Assembly: GCF_000003605.2 (NCBI RefSeq)
Contig: NW_003124907.1
Span: 66,535-99,286, forward strand
Reading direction: 5' to 3'
DNA: 32,752 bases
From: Saccoglossus kowalevskii
Taxonomy: Eukaryota; Hemichordata; Enteropneusta; Harrimaniidae
The translations under genes and the position numbers were made by a program. Below, in pieces: positions 10,346-19,840 of this stretch; the first letter of the stretch is position 1; the number at the start of each line of letters is the position of its first letter. The notes below the pieces were generated by a model. That model did not search any database, was not told the DNA's origin, and saw only the letters and a list, made by a program, of their open reading frames with translations.

Positions 10346-11894
10346 TCACCCTTTTCTAAGCTAAGTCCTGTTTTATGTTTTTTTATTTTGGTTTCATTTT
10401 ATTATTAGTGTTAACCACTACTGTTTTTAGCCTATCATGTGTGTCTTGCCCATTTTTCAAATTACAAATGACACAAATTCGGTTTATTATCTGAAATCTT
10501 AATCTACCTGTAATATAGTGTGAATCCCCCAACATGAAAAATATAATACTGAATAGATGTCAGTTGAGGTTGTTTGACTATGGATTTCAATTGTCTTCCC
10601 ATTTCTTATTGTGAACGTCAAGGGTCGAGACAAATTTCAAATGCAAGATCAAAGTAATAATACATATGACTGTGGGTAAGTTATCATTAGATTTGTGAAT
10701 ACAATTTGTGGATGAATAGTAACTTTAGAGTTGATGGTATTATTTATCTTGTATTTGTGCAACTTTTTGCATACCAGGTTTCATTTTGATGAGATCGTCA
10801 GCTACTAATATATAGTAGTGTCATAAATTCATAACAACACAATCAATATTATTCATTAACTTCAGTGATAAAAGTAACCATATACATGGAATTCAATGAT
10901 TAAGCAGCAACATTCAAAGATTTCAAATGTCCTGAAATCAATGTTTTTGTAAATGCTTATGTTTGCTCAATTCCTGTCTGTTTTGGGGTTGTTTGTTGTT
11001 GTTTTTTATGTTTACTTGTGTTTTTTTTAAACTGTGTCAGAATCGTCCATGACACCACACAAACAAATTATTAAATAATTAACAAATGCTCCCAAATCTT
11101 GATCCATATGTGAGTGGGCACAGGCTATATGTTATGAAGTTATAAGTTATACACGAGGTGTTACGTCGATATATTATTGATAAATCGATTGATATAAATA
11201 AGTATATGTTGTCTACCGACACATTAGAATCTGAGCGACATATTTGATTGCATTTTTGGGAAATGCTACAATTTACACATATACACCACACATAATACTG
11301 TCCCGGTCCTTGCTGTATCACGTGTGAAATATAACCTCCACAAATACCAAGTGACACTAACCTTTTCCAGCAAACCAAATAACATCGCCAATAAACGGCC
11401 GATTGATAGTACTCACGACATTCCTCTTAATGTTCCTTATGAGTAAACTCTCATTTTAATGTATAAATGAGAGTTGGTAATCTTTGTTTTATTTATACAT
11501 ATAGTAATCGTATAAATTCCGATTTTTGTTCATGTATGAATCGGATTTTGCCACTACATAAAAGTAACAACGCGTAGAGTACGTCAAGGCTTTATGTACA
11601 ACGTAACGACCATTTGATTGGTCACGTTATGCCATTACATTTTCTGTCCTGTGTTGCATAGTGTCACGATGAAACTCGTATCAAAAGCAGCCTCTTTCAA
11701 ACACGTATTTAATTTAATTTCAAATCGTACTAGTTGAACAGAGTATAAGTTTATACAAAAATGTTAATAACATTCAAAACATCATCATTATCATCTAATC
11801 GTTTTTTTCTAATATACGCACGTTGCTAGAAGAAAAAACTTGAATTCATACATAACGCATGCCGAATTCCTTTTCATTTGTCAATAATTGTTGA
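10346..11894. other. Non-coding, two adjacent hairpins
   Basis: No gene is supported. Two nearby perfect hairpins occur: AACTCTCATT (11446-11455) with AATGAGAGTT (11466-11475), and TCCGATT (11518-11524) with AATCGGA (11539-11545). If an inversion explains the split FOXRED2, its right breakpoint should fall in this interval, most simply next to 11895. Confidence 0.35.
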
Positions 11895-11967
11895 TCTGGC
11901 ACAAATACTCATTCTTTGGACCATACAAAATCAGCTGGTGGATTTATACATGGTTTCAGATATATAT
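11895..11967 (+). CDS. FOXRED2: FOXRED2-like exon on plus strand, SAGGFIHGFRY motif
   Basis: It reads SGTNTHSLDHTKSAGGFIHG then FRYI. This is the very conserved last flavin-contacting segment of FOXRED2, where relatives have a GT..HS.D..KSAGGFIHGFRYT pattern. The frame ends at T|gtcaga (donor at 11968) in phase 1, which matches the phase of the next plus-strand piece. Directly upstream the frame meets TGA (11892-11894) and no acceptor AG is seen, so similarity begins abruptly within what should be an exon. This piece lies on the opposite strand from the N-terminal exons at 1-4 kb. It may be a pseudogene fragment or the far side of an inversion breakpoint. Confidence 0.75.
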
Positions 11968-12093
11968 GTCAGATATATTGCTCTTTATATAAAATTATTT
12001 TTACAATGTAAACATACAATAAGTTTCATTGATACAATTTAATTTGAATGCGAGAATTATAAACGATTAACACGTATTTATATATGTTAACAG

Positions 12094-12258
12094 CTCGGGT
12101 ACTTAGCAGAATATTGGAATTTCGAAATCACAATGTCTCTTGGCCATCTGTTACACAACCTACAACAGAACTATTAAATCACATTGTTAAACGTGTCAAT
12201 GAAGCTTCTGGAACATATCAATGTATGGTTTTCTCGGCGATGTTGTCATATTATCTAA
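12094..12258 (+). CDS. FOXRED2: FOXRED2-like exon on plus strand, WPSVTQP segment
   Basis: The acceptor taacag (to 12093) and a perfect donor gtgagt (12259) bound an open exon. It encodes RVLSRILEFRNHNVSWPSV and, later, LLNHIVKRVNEASGTYQCM. This is the helical region that follows the FAD domain in FOXRED2, where WPS and VNEASGxYQ are conserved. Incoming phase 1 gives Ser with the previous piece, and outgoing phase 1 gives Ile with the piece at 13313. The match of phases on both sides supports a once-functional transcript. Confidence 0.75.
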
Positions 12259-12857
12259 GTGAGTGAATATTATTTATTGTTACTTCGCCACCGAACTGAC
12301 GAGTAGTAATGTTTTAGACTTCCATCCATTTAATAATACTAACATAGAATGTGCGTTTGTTTATATGACCCGGGGTTACAAAGTGACATACTTTATCTAA
12401 TAGACAGTAAACGGTTTATTGTCATCGTATACATGAGAACGAAACGATCACGGTTCCATCCACATAAGTAACACATTTTTAATAATATAGATACATCCTC
12501 GCACTCATCTGACTCCAAACATTAGATGTATTATTTCCTAACATAATAAACAAGCAATCTGAAAGTTTAAGAGACGAAACATCACCTACATCAACCACAT
12601 GCAAATAAAATATTAAATACAAATAAACACAACCCGTTGTGAGTAAAATTGGAAAAAAGGTCAATGCAATGCTCTTAATTACGTGATAGCTGGGCTGGGC
12701 AAACATCCACGTTAGAGCCGTGCTTTCAGAGAAGATTATGACAAGGATTTATTGAACCTGAACGAATAATGTGGTGTGTCTGTTGTTATATAATTGTTAC
12801 ATTTACGAATAGATTATGATTATGTTTACAAATGACGCAATTGTTTTCATTTGAATG

Positions 12858-13220
12858 TTAATAGTGCTCCAAAATAGTTGGGCAGCAACGACTAACCAAA
12901 ATGACTGACTGACGACTATCTAAAACTAGATCCCCAAACCTGTTAAAAACATGGGTACTATGTCGGGAGTAACGTGGTATTAGTCCTATACTTAGATTGG
13001 CCCTGGAGTCCAGATATGCACGTATGATTGTATGATATAGTGGTTGTATTGAACGTACGCATCTCAGAATACCAAAGCACGAGAATTGTGATAATAATTT
13101 TAGTGTATCTTTGGCTGTGATGATGTAGTTAGATATTTTGACATATGCAGCATAGACGTGTTTTCCGCGGAATATTCTTAAATATTCATCTATGGAAGGT
13201 ATTAGTACAGCATATAACAT
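12858..13220 (-). other. Unassigned minus-strand open frame between FOXRED2-like exons
   Basis: A 120-codon minus-strand frame lies between the plus-strand FOXRED2-like pieces. Parts such as RAYLDSRANLSIGLIPRY look protein-like, but I recognise no family, promoter or splice context. It could be a relic of a transposable element or a chance frame, and is listed only because of its length. Confidence 0.12.
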
Positions 13221-13312
13221 TTATAGAAATAGAATAGAATTGTTAGTAGAATGTATATGTTGTATGATTGATGTTACTGAATAACTGCACATTCTTTCTT
13301 ATTTTTTATTAG

Positions 13313-13426
13313 TCCAGTTTATTGGTATTCCTGGGAAAGCTCATCTTTCGTATTTTCTACACCCAGTTTTATACTACTATGATGCCTTGCCATCAATTAA
13401 GAGCCTACTACTTTCTTCAAATATAA
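13313..13426 (+). CDS. FOXRED2: FOXRED2-like exon on plus strand, FLHPVLYYY segment
   Basis: After a T-rich acceptor (ttttttattag, AG at 13311-13312) the frame reads QFIGIPGKAHLSYFLHPVLY, then YYDALPS. FLHPVxYYY is a conserved block in the C-terminal half of FOXRED2. The donor is uncertain: GTTCAC at 13427 is weak but leaves phase 1, as the next exon needs. Otherwise the frame stays open to a TAA at about 13542. From memory of the family I expect more residues between the VNEASG block and FLHPV than are present here, so an exon may be missing or lost. Confidence 0.6.
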   Translation, partial: SSLLVFLGKLIFRIFYTQFYTTMMPCHQLRAYYFLQI

Positions 13427-13798
13427 GTTCACCAACAAATTACACACCATTATATATGTTTTATCATCATTTTTCAGACTTGAAAGCGGTTATTTGGCTA
13501 AAATGGCAACACAAGCATTTTTTCCTTGAACTGTAAATTCACATGCCTGTCTAATGACACGAGCCTTCTCTTTTGGGTATACGTTTCTGTATGTATAAAT
13601 GCACGACGATCCAAGCTGATGTAGAAGATGCTGTTTGATACATTAAATATAATTTCTTTGTTATAAATAAAAGCAAAATTCGATGATTTTGAATGGAATG
13701 CCAAAATAGAAATCATTACAAATGTTAGAAAAAAATATTTCAAAGTCAGTGTGTTTCGGGTTAGTTGAAATTAGTGTATCATGTTATTTGTCACACAG

Positions 13799-13913
13799 AA
13801 AAAACAATGTCACAGTCGCCAACAAGGACTATGGTTTATGGACTATGGCCCAGACCCAGAAAAATACATCACATTGTAGAAGACTTTCTAACAGATTTTA
13901 CTGCCACACAAAG
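13799..13913 (+). CDS. FOXRED2: FOXRED2-like exon on plus strand, IHHIVEDFLTDF segment
   Basis: It is bounded by the acceptor tttgtcacacag and the donor AAAG|gtaata, with the open frame ending LWPRPRKIHHIVEDFLTDFT. PRP..IHHIVEDFLT is conserved in FOXRED2. The exon ends in phase 2 (AG) and, spliced to the T at 14068, gives Ser and continues SHILLLRRFLE. The first dozen residues are less convincing than the rest. Confidence 0.7.
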
Positions 13914-14067
13914 GTAATATTACTCTACACTATAATGTGATGTATATATCATCAGTTCATTCGGTTCAAAATAAAATAAATCAAATAAAGCATCATTCAT
14001 GAACAAGCATATTGCCAATACAAGAATCTTATTGCAATGTGCTAAATCATTGTATGTCTCATTTCAG

Positions 14068-14257
14068 TCACATCTTGCTGCTACGTCGGTTTCTAGAGTC
14101 TTGTCTCCAAACTGATCTCCGTAATTTATATGACAGTCAATGTTTCTCCATGGCAATGACTAGTAAATCACTGTCTTCAATGTGCCGAGATTATGACTAT
14201 CAACTCAAGATGGGTTTACCAGGTGAATTTGAAACAAGAATAGTAAAGCATTTTTAG
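14068..14257 (+). CDS. FOXRED2: FOXRED2-like last exon on plus strand
   Basis: The acceptor catttcag (to 14067) opens a frame beginning SHILLLRRFLESCLQTDLRN, followed by LYDSQCFSMAMTSKSLSSMC and a TAG stop at 14255-14257. The LPLRRFLE.CL.TDLR..Y...CF pattern is typical of the FOXRED2 C-terminus. Human FOXRED2 ends in a KDEL-like KEEL retention signal, but this frame ends RIVKHF without one. That could mean a diverged tail, an unseen extra exon or decay. AATAAA follows at 14521-14526. Confidence 0.75.
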
Positions 14258-14654
14258 GGTAAACAATTACTGAATCTGAGGGAAGGAGTAGCTTTTACAG
14301 TGGCAAGGACGAATGTGATAATTTTACTGGTTTTCTGTACGGAGGTGTTGAGTAAGGTTGTAATAGTGACATAGCTCCTGATAAATTCTATACATCAGCA
14401 TAGACTTATAGTATCTCAGTTACACACAGTAAAACAATTTGTACGACCTTTACATTTATTAAAGCGGGGGAGTCGTCACCTGCACATGCGTCAGTTGGGC
14501 CATAGCGTGCCATTGTTTACAATAAAGCGTCTATCAATGAGCCTTTGCGTTTTTAGAGTGTGTTGGGACTCAATTCCCTATGTAACCATCATATGGAGTT
14601 AAGAGAATCAAGCAGTATTTTGTGACTCCTGCTATCGACAAGATCTTGGCGGTA
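14258..14654. other. 3' flank of FOXRED2-like gene, AATAAA at 14521
   Basis: This is non-coding sequence between the TAG at 14257 and the assembly gap. AATAAA at 14521-14526 is a possible polyadenylation signal for the plus-strand FOXRED2-like exons. No gene is seen. Confidence 0.4.
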
Positions 14655-15312
14655 NNNNNNNNNNNNNNNNNNNNNNNNNNNNNNNNNNNNNNNNNNNNNN
14701 NNNNNNNNNNNNNNNNNNNNNNNNNNNNNNNNNNNNNNNNNNNNNNNNNNNNNNNNNNNNNNNNNNNNNNNNNNNNNNNNNNNNNNNNNNNNNNNNNNNN
14801 NNNNNNNNNNNNNNNNNNNNNNNNNNNNNNNNNNNNNNNNNNNNNNNNNNNNNNNNNNNNNNNNNNNNNNNNNNNNNNNNNNNNNNNNNNNNNNNNNNNN
14901 NNNNNNNNNNNNNNNNNNNNNNNNNNNNNNNNNNNNNNNNNNNNNNNNNNNNNNNNNNNNNNNNNNNNNNNNNNNNNNNNNNNNNNNNNNNNNNNNNNNN
15001 NNNNNNNNNNNNNNNNNNNNNNNNNNNNNNNNNNNNNNNNNNNNNNNNNNNNNNNNNNNNNNNNNNNNNNNNNNNNNNNNNNNNNNNNNNNNNNNNNNNN
15101 NNNNNNNNNNNNNNNNNNNNNNNNNNNNNNNNNNNNNNNNNNNNNNNNNNNNNNNNNNNNNNNNNNNNNNNNNNNNNNNNNNNNNNNNNNNNNNNNNNNN
15201 NNNNNNNNNNNNNNNNNNNNNNNNNNNNNNNNNNNNNNNNNNNNNNNNNNNNNNNNNNNNNNNNNNNNNNNNNNNNNNNNNNNNNNNNNNNNNNNNNNNN
15301 NNNNNNNNNNNN
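14655..15312. other. Assembly gap (658 N)
   Basis: An unbroken run of N. Open frames crossing it are artefacts. The sequence on the right resumes within a LINE, so the gap probably hides more of that repeat. Confidence 0.99.
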
Positions 15313-15635
15313 TTGCCCCAAATTATCTATGTGAATAATCGAATTTTATGTACCGAGTCGTAGTTTAAGATCTGAATCGAAGATTCTTATTAAAACTCGT
15401 CAGATGTGTAGTAAAAAGTCCAAGGTGTTATACAAAGACCGTGCTTTTGAAAATTTAGGTCATAAACTTTTTAATGAATTACCTCTCTCTGTTCGTTCTA
15501 GTCTACAGTAGACATTTTTTAAATCCAGACTGAAAACGCACTTATTTAAATGTGCTTTTAATATTTGACTGATTGTTTATTGTATCAGCGCCTTTGATCT
15601 TCATATGTTGGAATTGTTGCGCTTAATTAAATAAA

Positions 15636-15688
<53 letters not shown>
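15313..15688 (+). mobile_element. 3' end of a LINE (non-LTR retrotransposon), decayed
   Basis: One frame reads YVPSRSLRSESKILIKTRQM, then DRAFENLGHKLFNELPLSVR, a TAG stop, and FFKSRLKTHLFKCAFN. The pattern VP..R, RAF...P.LWN.LP..IR, FKSRLKTHLF is the usual C-terminus of CR1/Rex/L2-type LINE reverse transcriptase proteins. The internal stop (15508-15510) shows it is dead. A short 3' UTR follows and ends in the (TTA)n tract. The 5' part is truncated or lies in the assembly gap. Confidence 0.75.
15637..15688. repeat. (TTA)n microsatellite, LINE tail
   Basis: About 17 uninterrupted TTA units directly follow aattaaataaag at the end of the LINE. Simple repeats at the 3' terminus are usual for several LINE clades and support this as the insertion end. 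Confidence 0.9.
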
Positions 15689-15689
<1 letters not shown>

Positions 15690-15760
15690 CAATATTAGGA
15701 TTCAGGTCAGTATTAATAAAAACGACTTTTTCATCCCATGTCATCGAGCAAGAATAAACC

Positions 15761-16211
15761 AACGTTACATATGTAGAAATGTGAGCATTATATTGTATAA
15801 TCGATTGAAAAACGTGTCATGATATATTATTGCCAATGCATGGAGAGATATGAATATATCCACACGAACGCATTAATAATAATCAAGGAGTACGATTTAG
15901 TGACGACACATAGGAAAACAAGACACGGGGGCATTTTGTATGCAATCTCACTCACTGATGCTGACAATCTCCTAAATGGTGTACATGCTCATTAAGTTTA
16001 TTCGACTTCCTGCTACGTAAAAACCGATGTTTGTATGCAGGTATGAATGGAAACCATTGTTATATATCTTGATGAAGACAATCATATATGCAATGGGTAT
16101 ATTAAAAGCACCATCATTCAAACGATATCATATGTATTTCTGTAATTCTCATATGTGTATATTTGTCAATAAGAAGGGTAGAAAACAAAGGCATTCCATT
16201 GTATTTATTCC
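15761..16211 (+). repeat. Local duplication family, copy A
   Basis: The segment 15761-15907 (atgtagaaatgtgagcatta through aggagtacgatttagtgacg) recurs at 18593-18740. The segment 16085-16211 (atgggtatatta through ggcattccattgtat) recurs at 19714-19840, in the same order and strand. In copy A the two conserved segments are about 175 bp apart, against about 975 bp in copy B. Open frames in these segments are shared by descent and are not convincing genes. Confidence 0.85.
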
Positions 16212-16917
16212 GAACAATTGTTAAAATACACTCCTGGATACATCGTGATGTTCTTCCAGGTGTGATCACTGACCTAAAATCAATATTCACTATCACATAC
16301 AAAAATAGCCACGAGTTCAATGGTCTGTCATTTGGTTGTCATTTGGTTATAAGTAGTAAACTTCATGTGATTCATCCTCATTAACATCCAATCTTTCAAT
16401 TTCTTTCTGTCTAAGTAACAAAGCAACAATTAAATGTTACCCGAGCTGTCAAACAATGCACCTACAGAATAAATAAAACACACAGAATGCACATGATGTA
16501 TAAACAGAAACACACGAATACAAATTACAACACATCACTCACCTATGACTTACTCGTCTGAAGTACATTAATAATTACTTAAAACACATACTTGCCCAGT
16601 CAGAATGGGCTATTTTATTCTATAGTTGTTACTATTAGGTCACAAATATGTGTAAGTTGCTTATGCAGATCTTGCGTTTACGTCTCTAATTTATACAAAT
16701 TGTGTGAGAACAATGAACACATATTTCAAAAAACAAAGCAATGCACATGTCTATTGCATTCACGCATTGAGTAACAAATTGTCAATGATTTTATGGCATA
16801 TTCCTTTTTGATCTAAAGATGATTTAGACCAGTAGGTTTAAAGTCAGAAAAAAACACTTTCTCGGACCCTGTAATAAAATGTTTTAACATGTTTTTGGTT
16901 TGTCTTATATACCACAG

Positions 16918-17058
16918 TCTTCGTTGTCAGGCTTTATCCTATACTAAACACGTTCATGACGTGAACACCTATAGCAGCCACTCACCTCGTGTACTTGGTG
17001 CCATCATTGCTGCAGCACTAAATGCAATCACTAAAACTCCAACTCCCCCTGCATAGTT
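16918..17058. other. Possible orphan exon, readable on either strand
   Basis: On the plus strand, a pyrimidine-rich acceptor (cttatataccacag, ending 16917) opens a 45-codon frame reading LSYTKHVHDVNTY, SSHSPRVLGAIIAAALNAIT and KTPTPPA before TAG at 17054-17056. AATAAA follows at 17095. On the minus strand, the acceptor ttgcggcttag and a perfect gtgagt donor bound a 73-nt exon (17058-16986) reading NYAGGVGVLVIAFSAAAMMA then PSTR, which resembles a membrane segment. Only one reading can be right. Neither matches a family I can name. Confidence 0.35.
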
Positions 17059-17285
17059 CTAAGCCGCAAGAAGTTTCTCAAGAAAACGCTAGGGAATAAA
17101 TACTTATACTAATTCCTATACATGATAGGTGAACAAATGACTAAAATATTTATTTTAGATAATACGGTAAGTTCGGACTTTCCCTATCTAATCGGTCTTG
17201 TGCACATTAGGAAATGTACACTATTCGGCATAAAACAGTTTTATTTTGCGTTACAAGTGGCTGTAGTCGGTCATCGTACACAGTG

Positions 17286-17633
17286 ATGCATCGTCTCAAA
17301 TTTATTATCTTTACTATTGCTATGTATCGATCGGTAGCATCATTTATGCAAGTGAAAGTGTTAACGCCGTGCAGTGATTATTGTTTTTATTGTTTGCCAA
17401 GCGAGCTTGACAGCATCCGAAGCATACGTGCATCGTGGTCATTTTCGTGGCATCATAGTTCAATGATACGAGGGTGGCAAATGGATATGATGCGTCAATT
17501 CTGTATTCCAAACGAACGTTCAGATTTGTGCTGTATGGAAGCAATTGTATACTTTGATGCTTATGGGTATTATTGCTCTCAGCATGTAAATGTAAATAAA
17601 CTACAAGTTTTTGTAAACATAAGTTGTGCATAA
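17286..17633 (+). CDS. Candidate small cysteine-rich secreted protein
   Basis: From the ATG at 17286, a 115-codon frame starts MHRLKFIIFTIAMYRSVAS, which is signal-peptide-like. It then has eight cysteines (PCSDYCFYC, RQFCIPN, SDLCC, YYCSQ, ISC) before TAA at 17631-17633. AATAAA begins at 17644, only about ten bases after the stop. The frame opens upstream at 17214. I recognise no family, there are no splice or promoter signals to confirm expression, and the overlapping minus frame of 102 codons shows that open frames occur here by chance. Low confidence. Confidence 0.25.
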   Translation: MHRLKFIIFTIAMYRSVASFMQVKVLTPCSDYCFYCLPSELDSIRSIRASWSFSWHHSSMIRGWQMDMMRQFCIPNERSDLCCMEAIVYFDAYGYYCSQHVNVNKLQVFVNISCA

Positions 17634-18216
17634 TCACAACATAAATAAACACTCGCCCGGGGAAAATGAATTGGGCCTTTAAGGAACTACAACATCAAAA
17701 TAAGATATACCGAAAAAAGCCAAATTGATGGAAAAATAAAAGTAAAAATAGAAATAAGTATACAGTACCAAGACACAATAAAAACTATGACATAGAAAAT
17801 GTATGTACTATATGCCGCTTCACAATAATCAAGCTGAGATGAAGCCTGCAAACACACCTCAAGTGTGCACTAAAGACACAAGAAACATCTTTTCACAGAT
17901 TAATGTATATTTTTCGTCATTAAATCGACCATGTTACCATGTTGTATACGTGTCATTTGTTTATTGTTTGTTCGTTGTTATTTGCAGTCATAGAAATCTC
18001 ATGCAAATGAAGAAAAGTCACGTGAATTGCCAGATCACCACAAACACAGCATGGCAAGCAAACATTTTCCAGAATACTAAAGCAAAGAAATGAATCTGTA
18101 TGAATTCGTTTTTGGTCGCCTTTGGTTTTGTTATCAGTGTTCTGACATACATGTATACACAAAACGTGTATTACATATTTTTGAAGTACGGCGATAATTT
18201 TGGCCATTACTTTGCA

Positions 18217-18400
18217 TGCAATTGAACCTTCCCATACGTTTACCGCTTTCAGTGATTCCATTGGTTAGACATGAGTTTGTATGACACACACGCGGAATAG
18301 TGTATTTACCACAGCAAATCATACGCCAGAATTCGAAGAATATTTGTAACAATGTGATCCTCATTCACATAAATATTGCAGAAACGATTAAGATCATATC
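18217..18400 (+). repeat. Local repeat block F, copy 1
   Basis: Starting at caattgaaccttcccat, this block shares ctttcagtgattccattggttaga, cacgcggaatag and cagcaaatcatacgc with blocks at 26067 and 27886. Its first half also matches 27411-27490 (caattgaactttgttgatccc through tcattggttagaaatg) and, more weakly, 20490-20570. It is non-coding; the copies are clearly diverged. Confidence 0.7.
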
Positions 18401-18592
18401 GTTTATTTAACAGGTCTATTTATAGTGTGTATATGACACAATCATATTTACATTGTTGTTAGCTTTTGCTAGTATGTGACACGTTTCTAGTTTTGATTTG
18501 AATGCATTTATGTATGTTATGGTAGACATTTTTGCGTGACATAACTGCGCCTGAATCGTATTTTTACATAGACGATATTAGCTTCATAAGCG

Positions 18593-19840
18593 AACGTTAT
18601 CCATGTAGAAATGTGAGCATTATACTGTATAATCGATTGAAAAACGTGTCATGATATATTAGTATCAATGAATAGTGAGATATGAATATATCCACACGCA
18701 AGCATTAATAATAACCAAGGAGTACGATTTAGTGACGTCACTAACGACACCATTAAGTTTCCTATTACTATTACAGTTATAGCAACAACGACATAGCGTA
18801 TCTAATAACAAAATGAACCACAACATTACTCCATGTAAGATAAAAGTACATCTATGTATTTATTACGAGTTAAGTTTAGTTAGTCAAAACATTTTTTTTC
18901 AAATTGAATAATTAGTAATTCAAACTTGTGTTGAGATATTGATGCTAGTTTTCATTAGTCTTTTATATTTATTTATTTGATTCACAACTATACATCCCGT
19001 CTTGCATTTCTATTCGAATCCTGCTTCTGCTTCAGTGTTAAACACACCTAACATTGATGTTATAGCTCATCCGCGATGGTCAAACAAAGAATTTCGCGTG
19101 TGATTCGGTGAAAAATCTTTGAAGTACATTTTGCTGACAATGCAACGTATAACTGTACAGCTGTATCATTCATAAAACCACCTTAATATGATGCGCTGTC
19201 TACAGCCGACACGTACACTATAGTGTCTGATGAATTCAGTGAGAATTAGTTACACTTGGGCTTGCAAATCGCGGACAATATTGTGAAATATTTCCAGCAA
19301 ATACATGTAACTGCTTTAATTTGTCGTTGTATGCGTGAGTGCATATGATACACAGATGTCAAGTTCATGTTAGAACTCGTTTGGTGTGTTTCACAACAAC
19401 ATGTTAGATGATGGGTAACTAACAGCAGAGGTAATCAGAATATTTGTCTGTGCGAGCTTGATTATATTGAGTGTAATTTATATTTAGATTAGCAAATGCA
19501 GCGAAGTACTGCCACAGTGGTTGTAACTGTACAGTATTTACAAATCCTTTTTGAAATACAACGAGCCTAACATGTAAATTGTATTTAAATTAATAATGCC
19601 ATAGTACTTTTTGAAAACACTCTTGTGGAATGGTGATTTTCAGGATTCAATATTTTGGTCGAATTTTAACTTTATTGTCACTTTTCACATCATATGCAAA
19701 TCATGAAACTGTATATGTAATGGGTATATTACAAGCACCATCATTCAAACGATATCATATGTATTTCTTTAATTCTCATATGTGCATATTTGTCAATAAG
19801 AAGGATAGAAAACAAGGGCATTCCATTGTATTCATTCCAG
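18593..19840 (+). repeat. Local duplication family, copy B
   Basis: This is the second copy of the two conserved segments of copy A (18593-18740 and 19714-19840). About 800 bp of extra sequence lies between them. The segment just upstream (about 18389-18600) also matches the third, older copy at 29.7-30.0 kb, so the duplicated unit originally began near 18.37 kb. Confidence 0.85.

Noticed and set aside
14622-15338. Long open frames across the N run on both strands
   Set aside because: They consist of unknown bases and are artefacts of the gap.
16027-16384. Frames in 16.0-16.4 kb with a near-identical frame at 19.6-19.9 kb
   Set aside because: The similarity is explained by the non-coding A/B duplication. 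The frames differ in length and end, and show no splice or start signals.
17803-18364. Frames of 76-102 codons on both strands
   Set aside because: They lie over repeat-block sequence and overlap each other in several frames, with no supporting signals.
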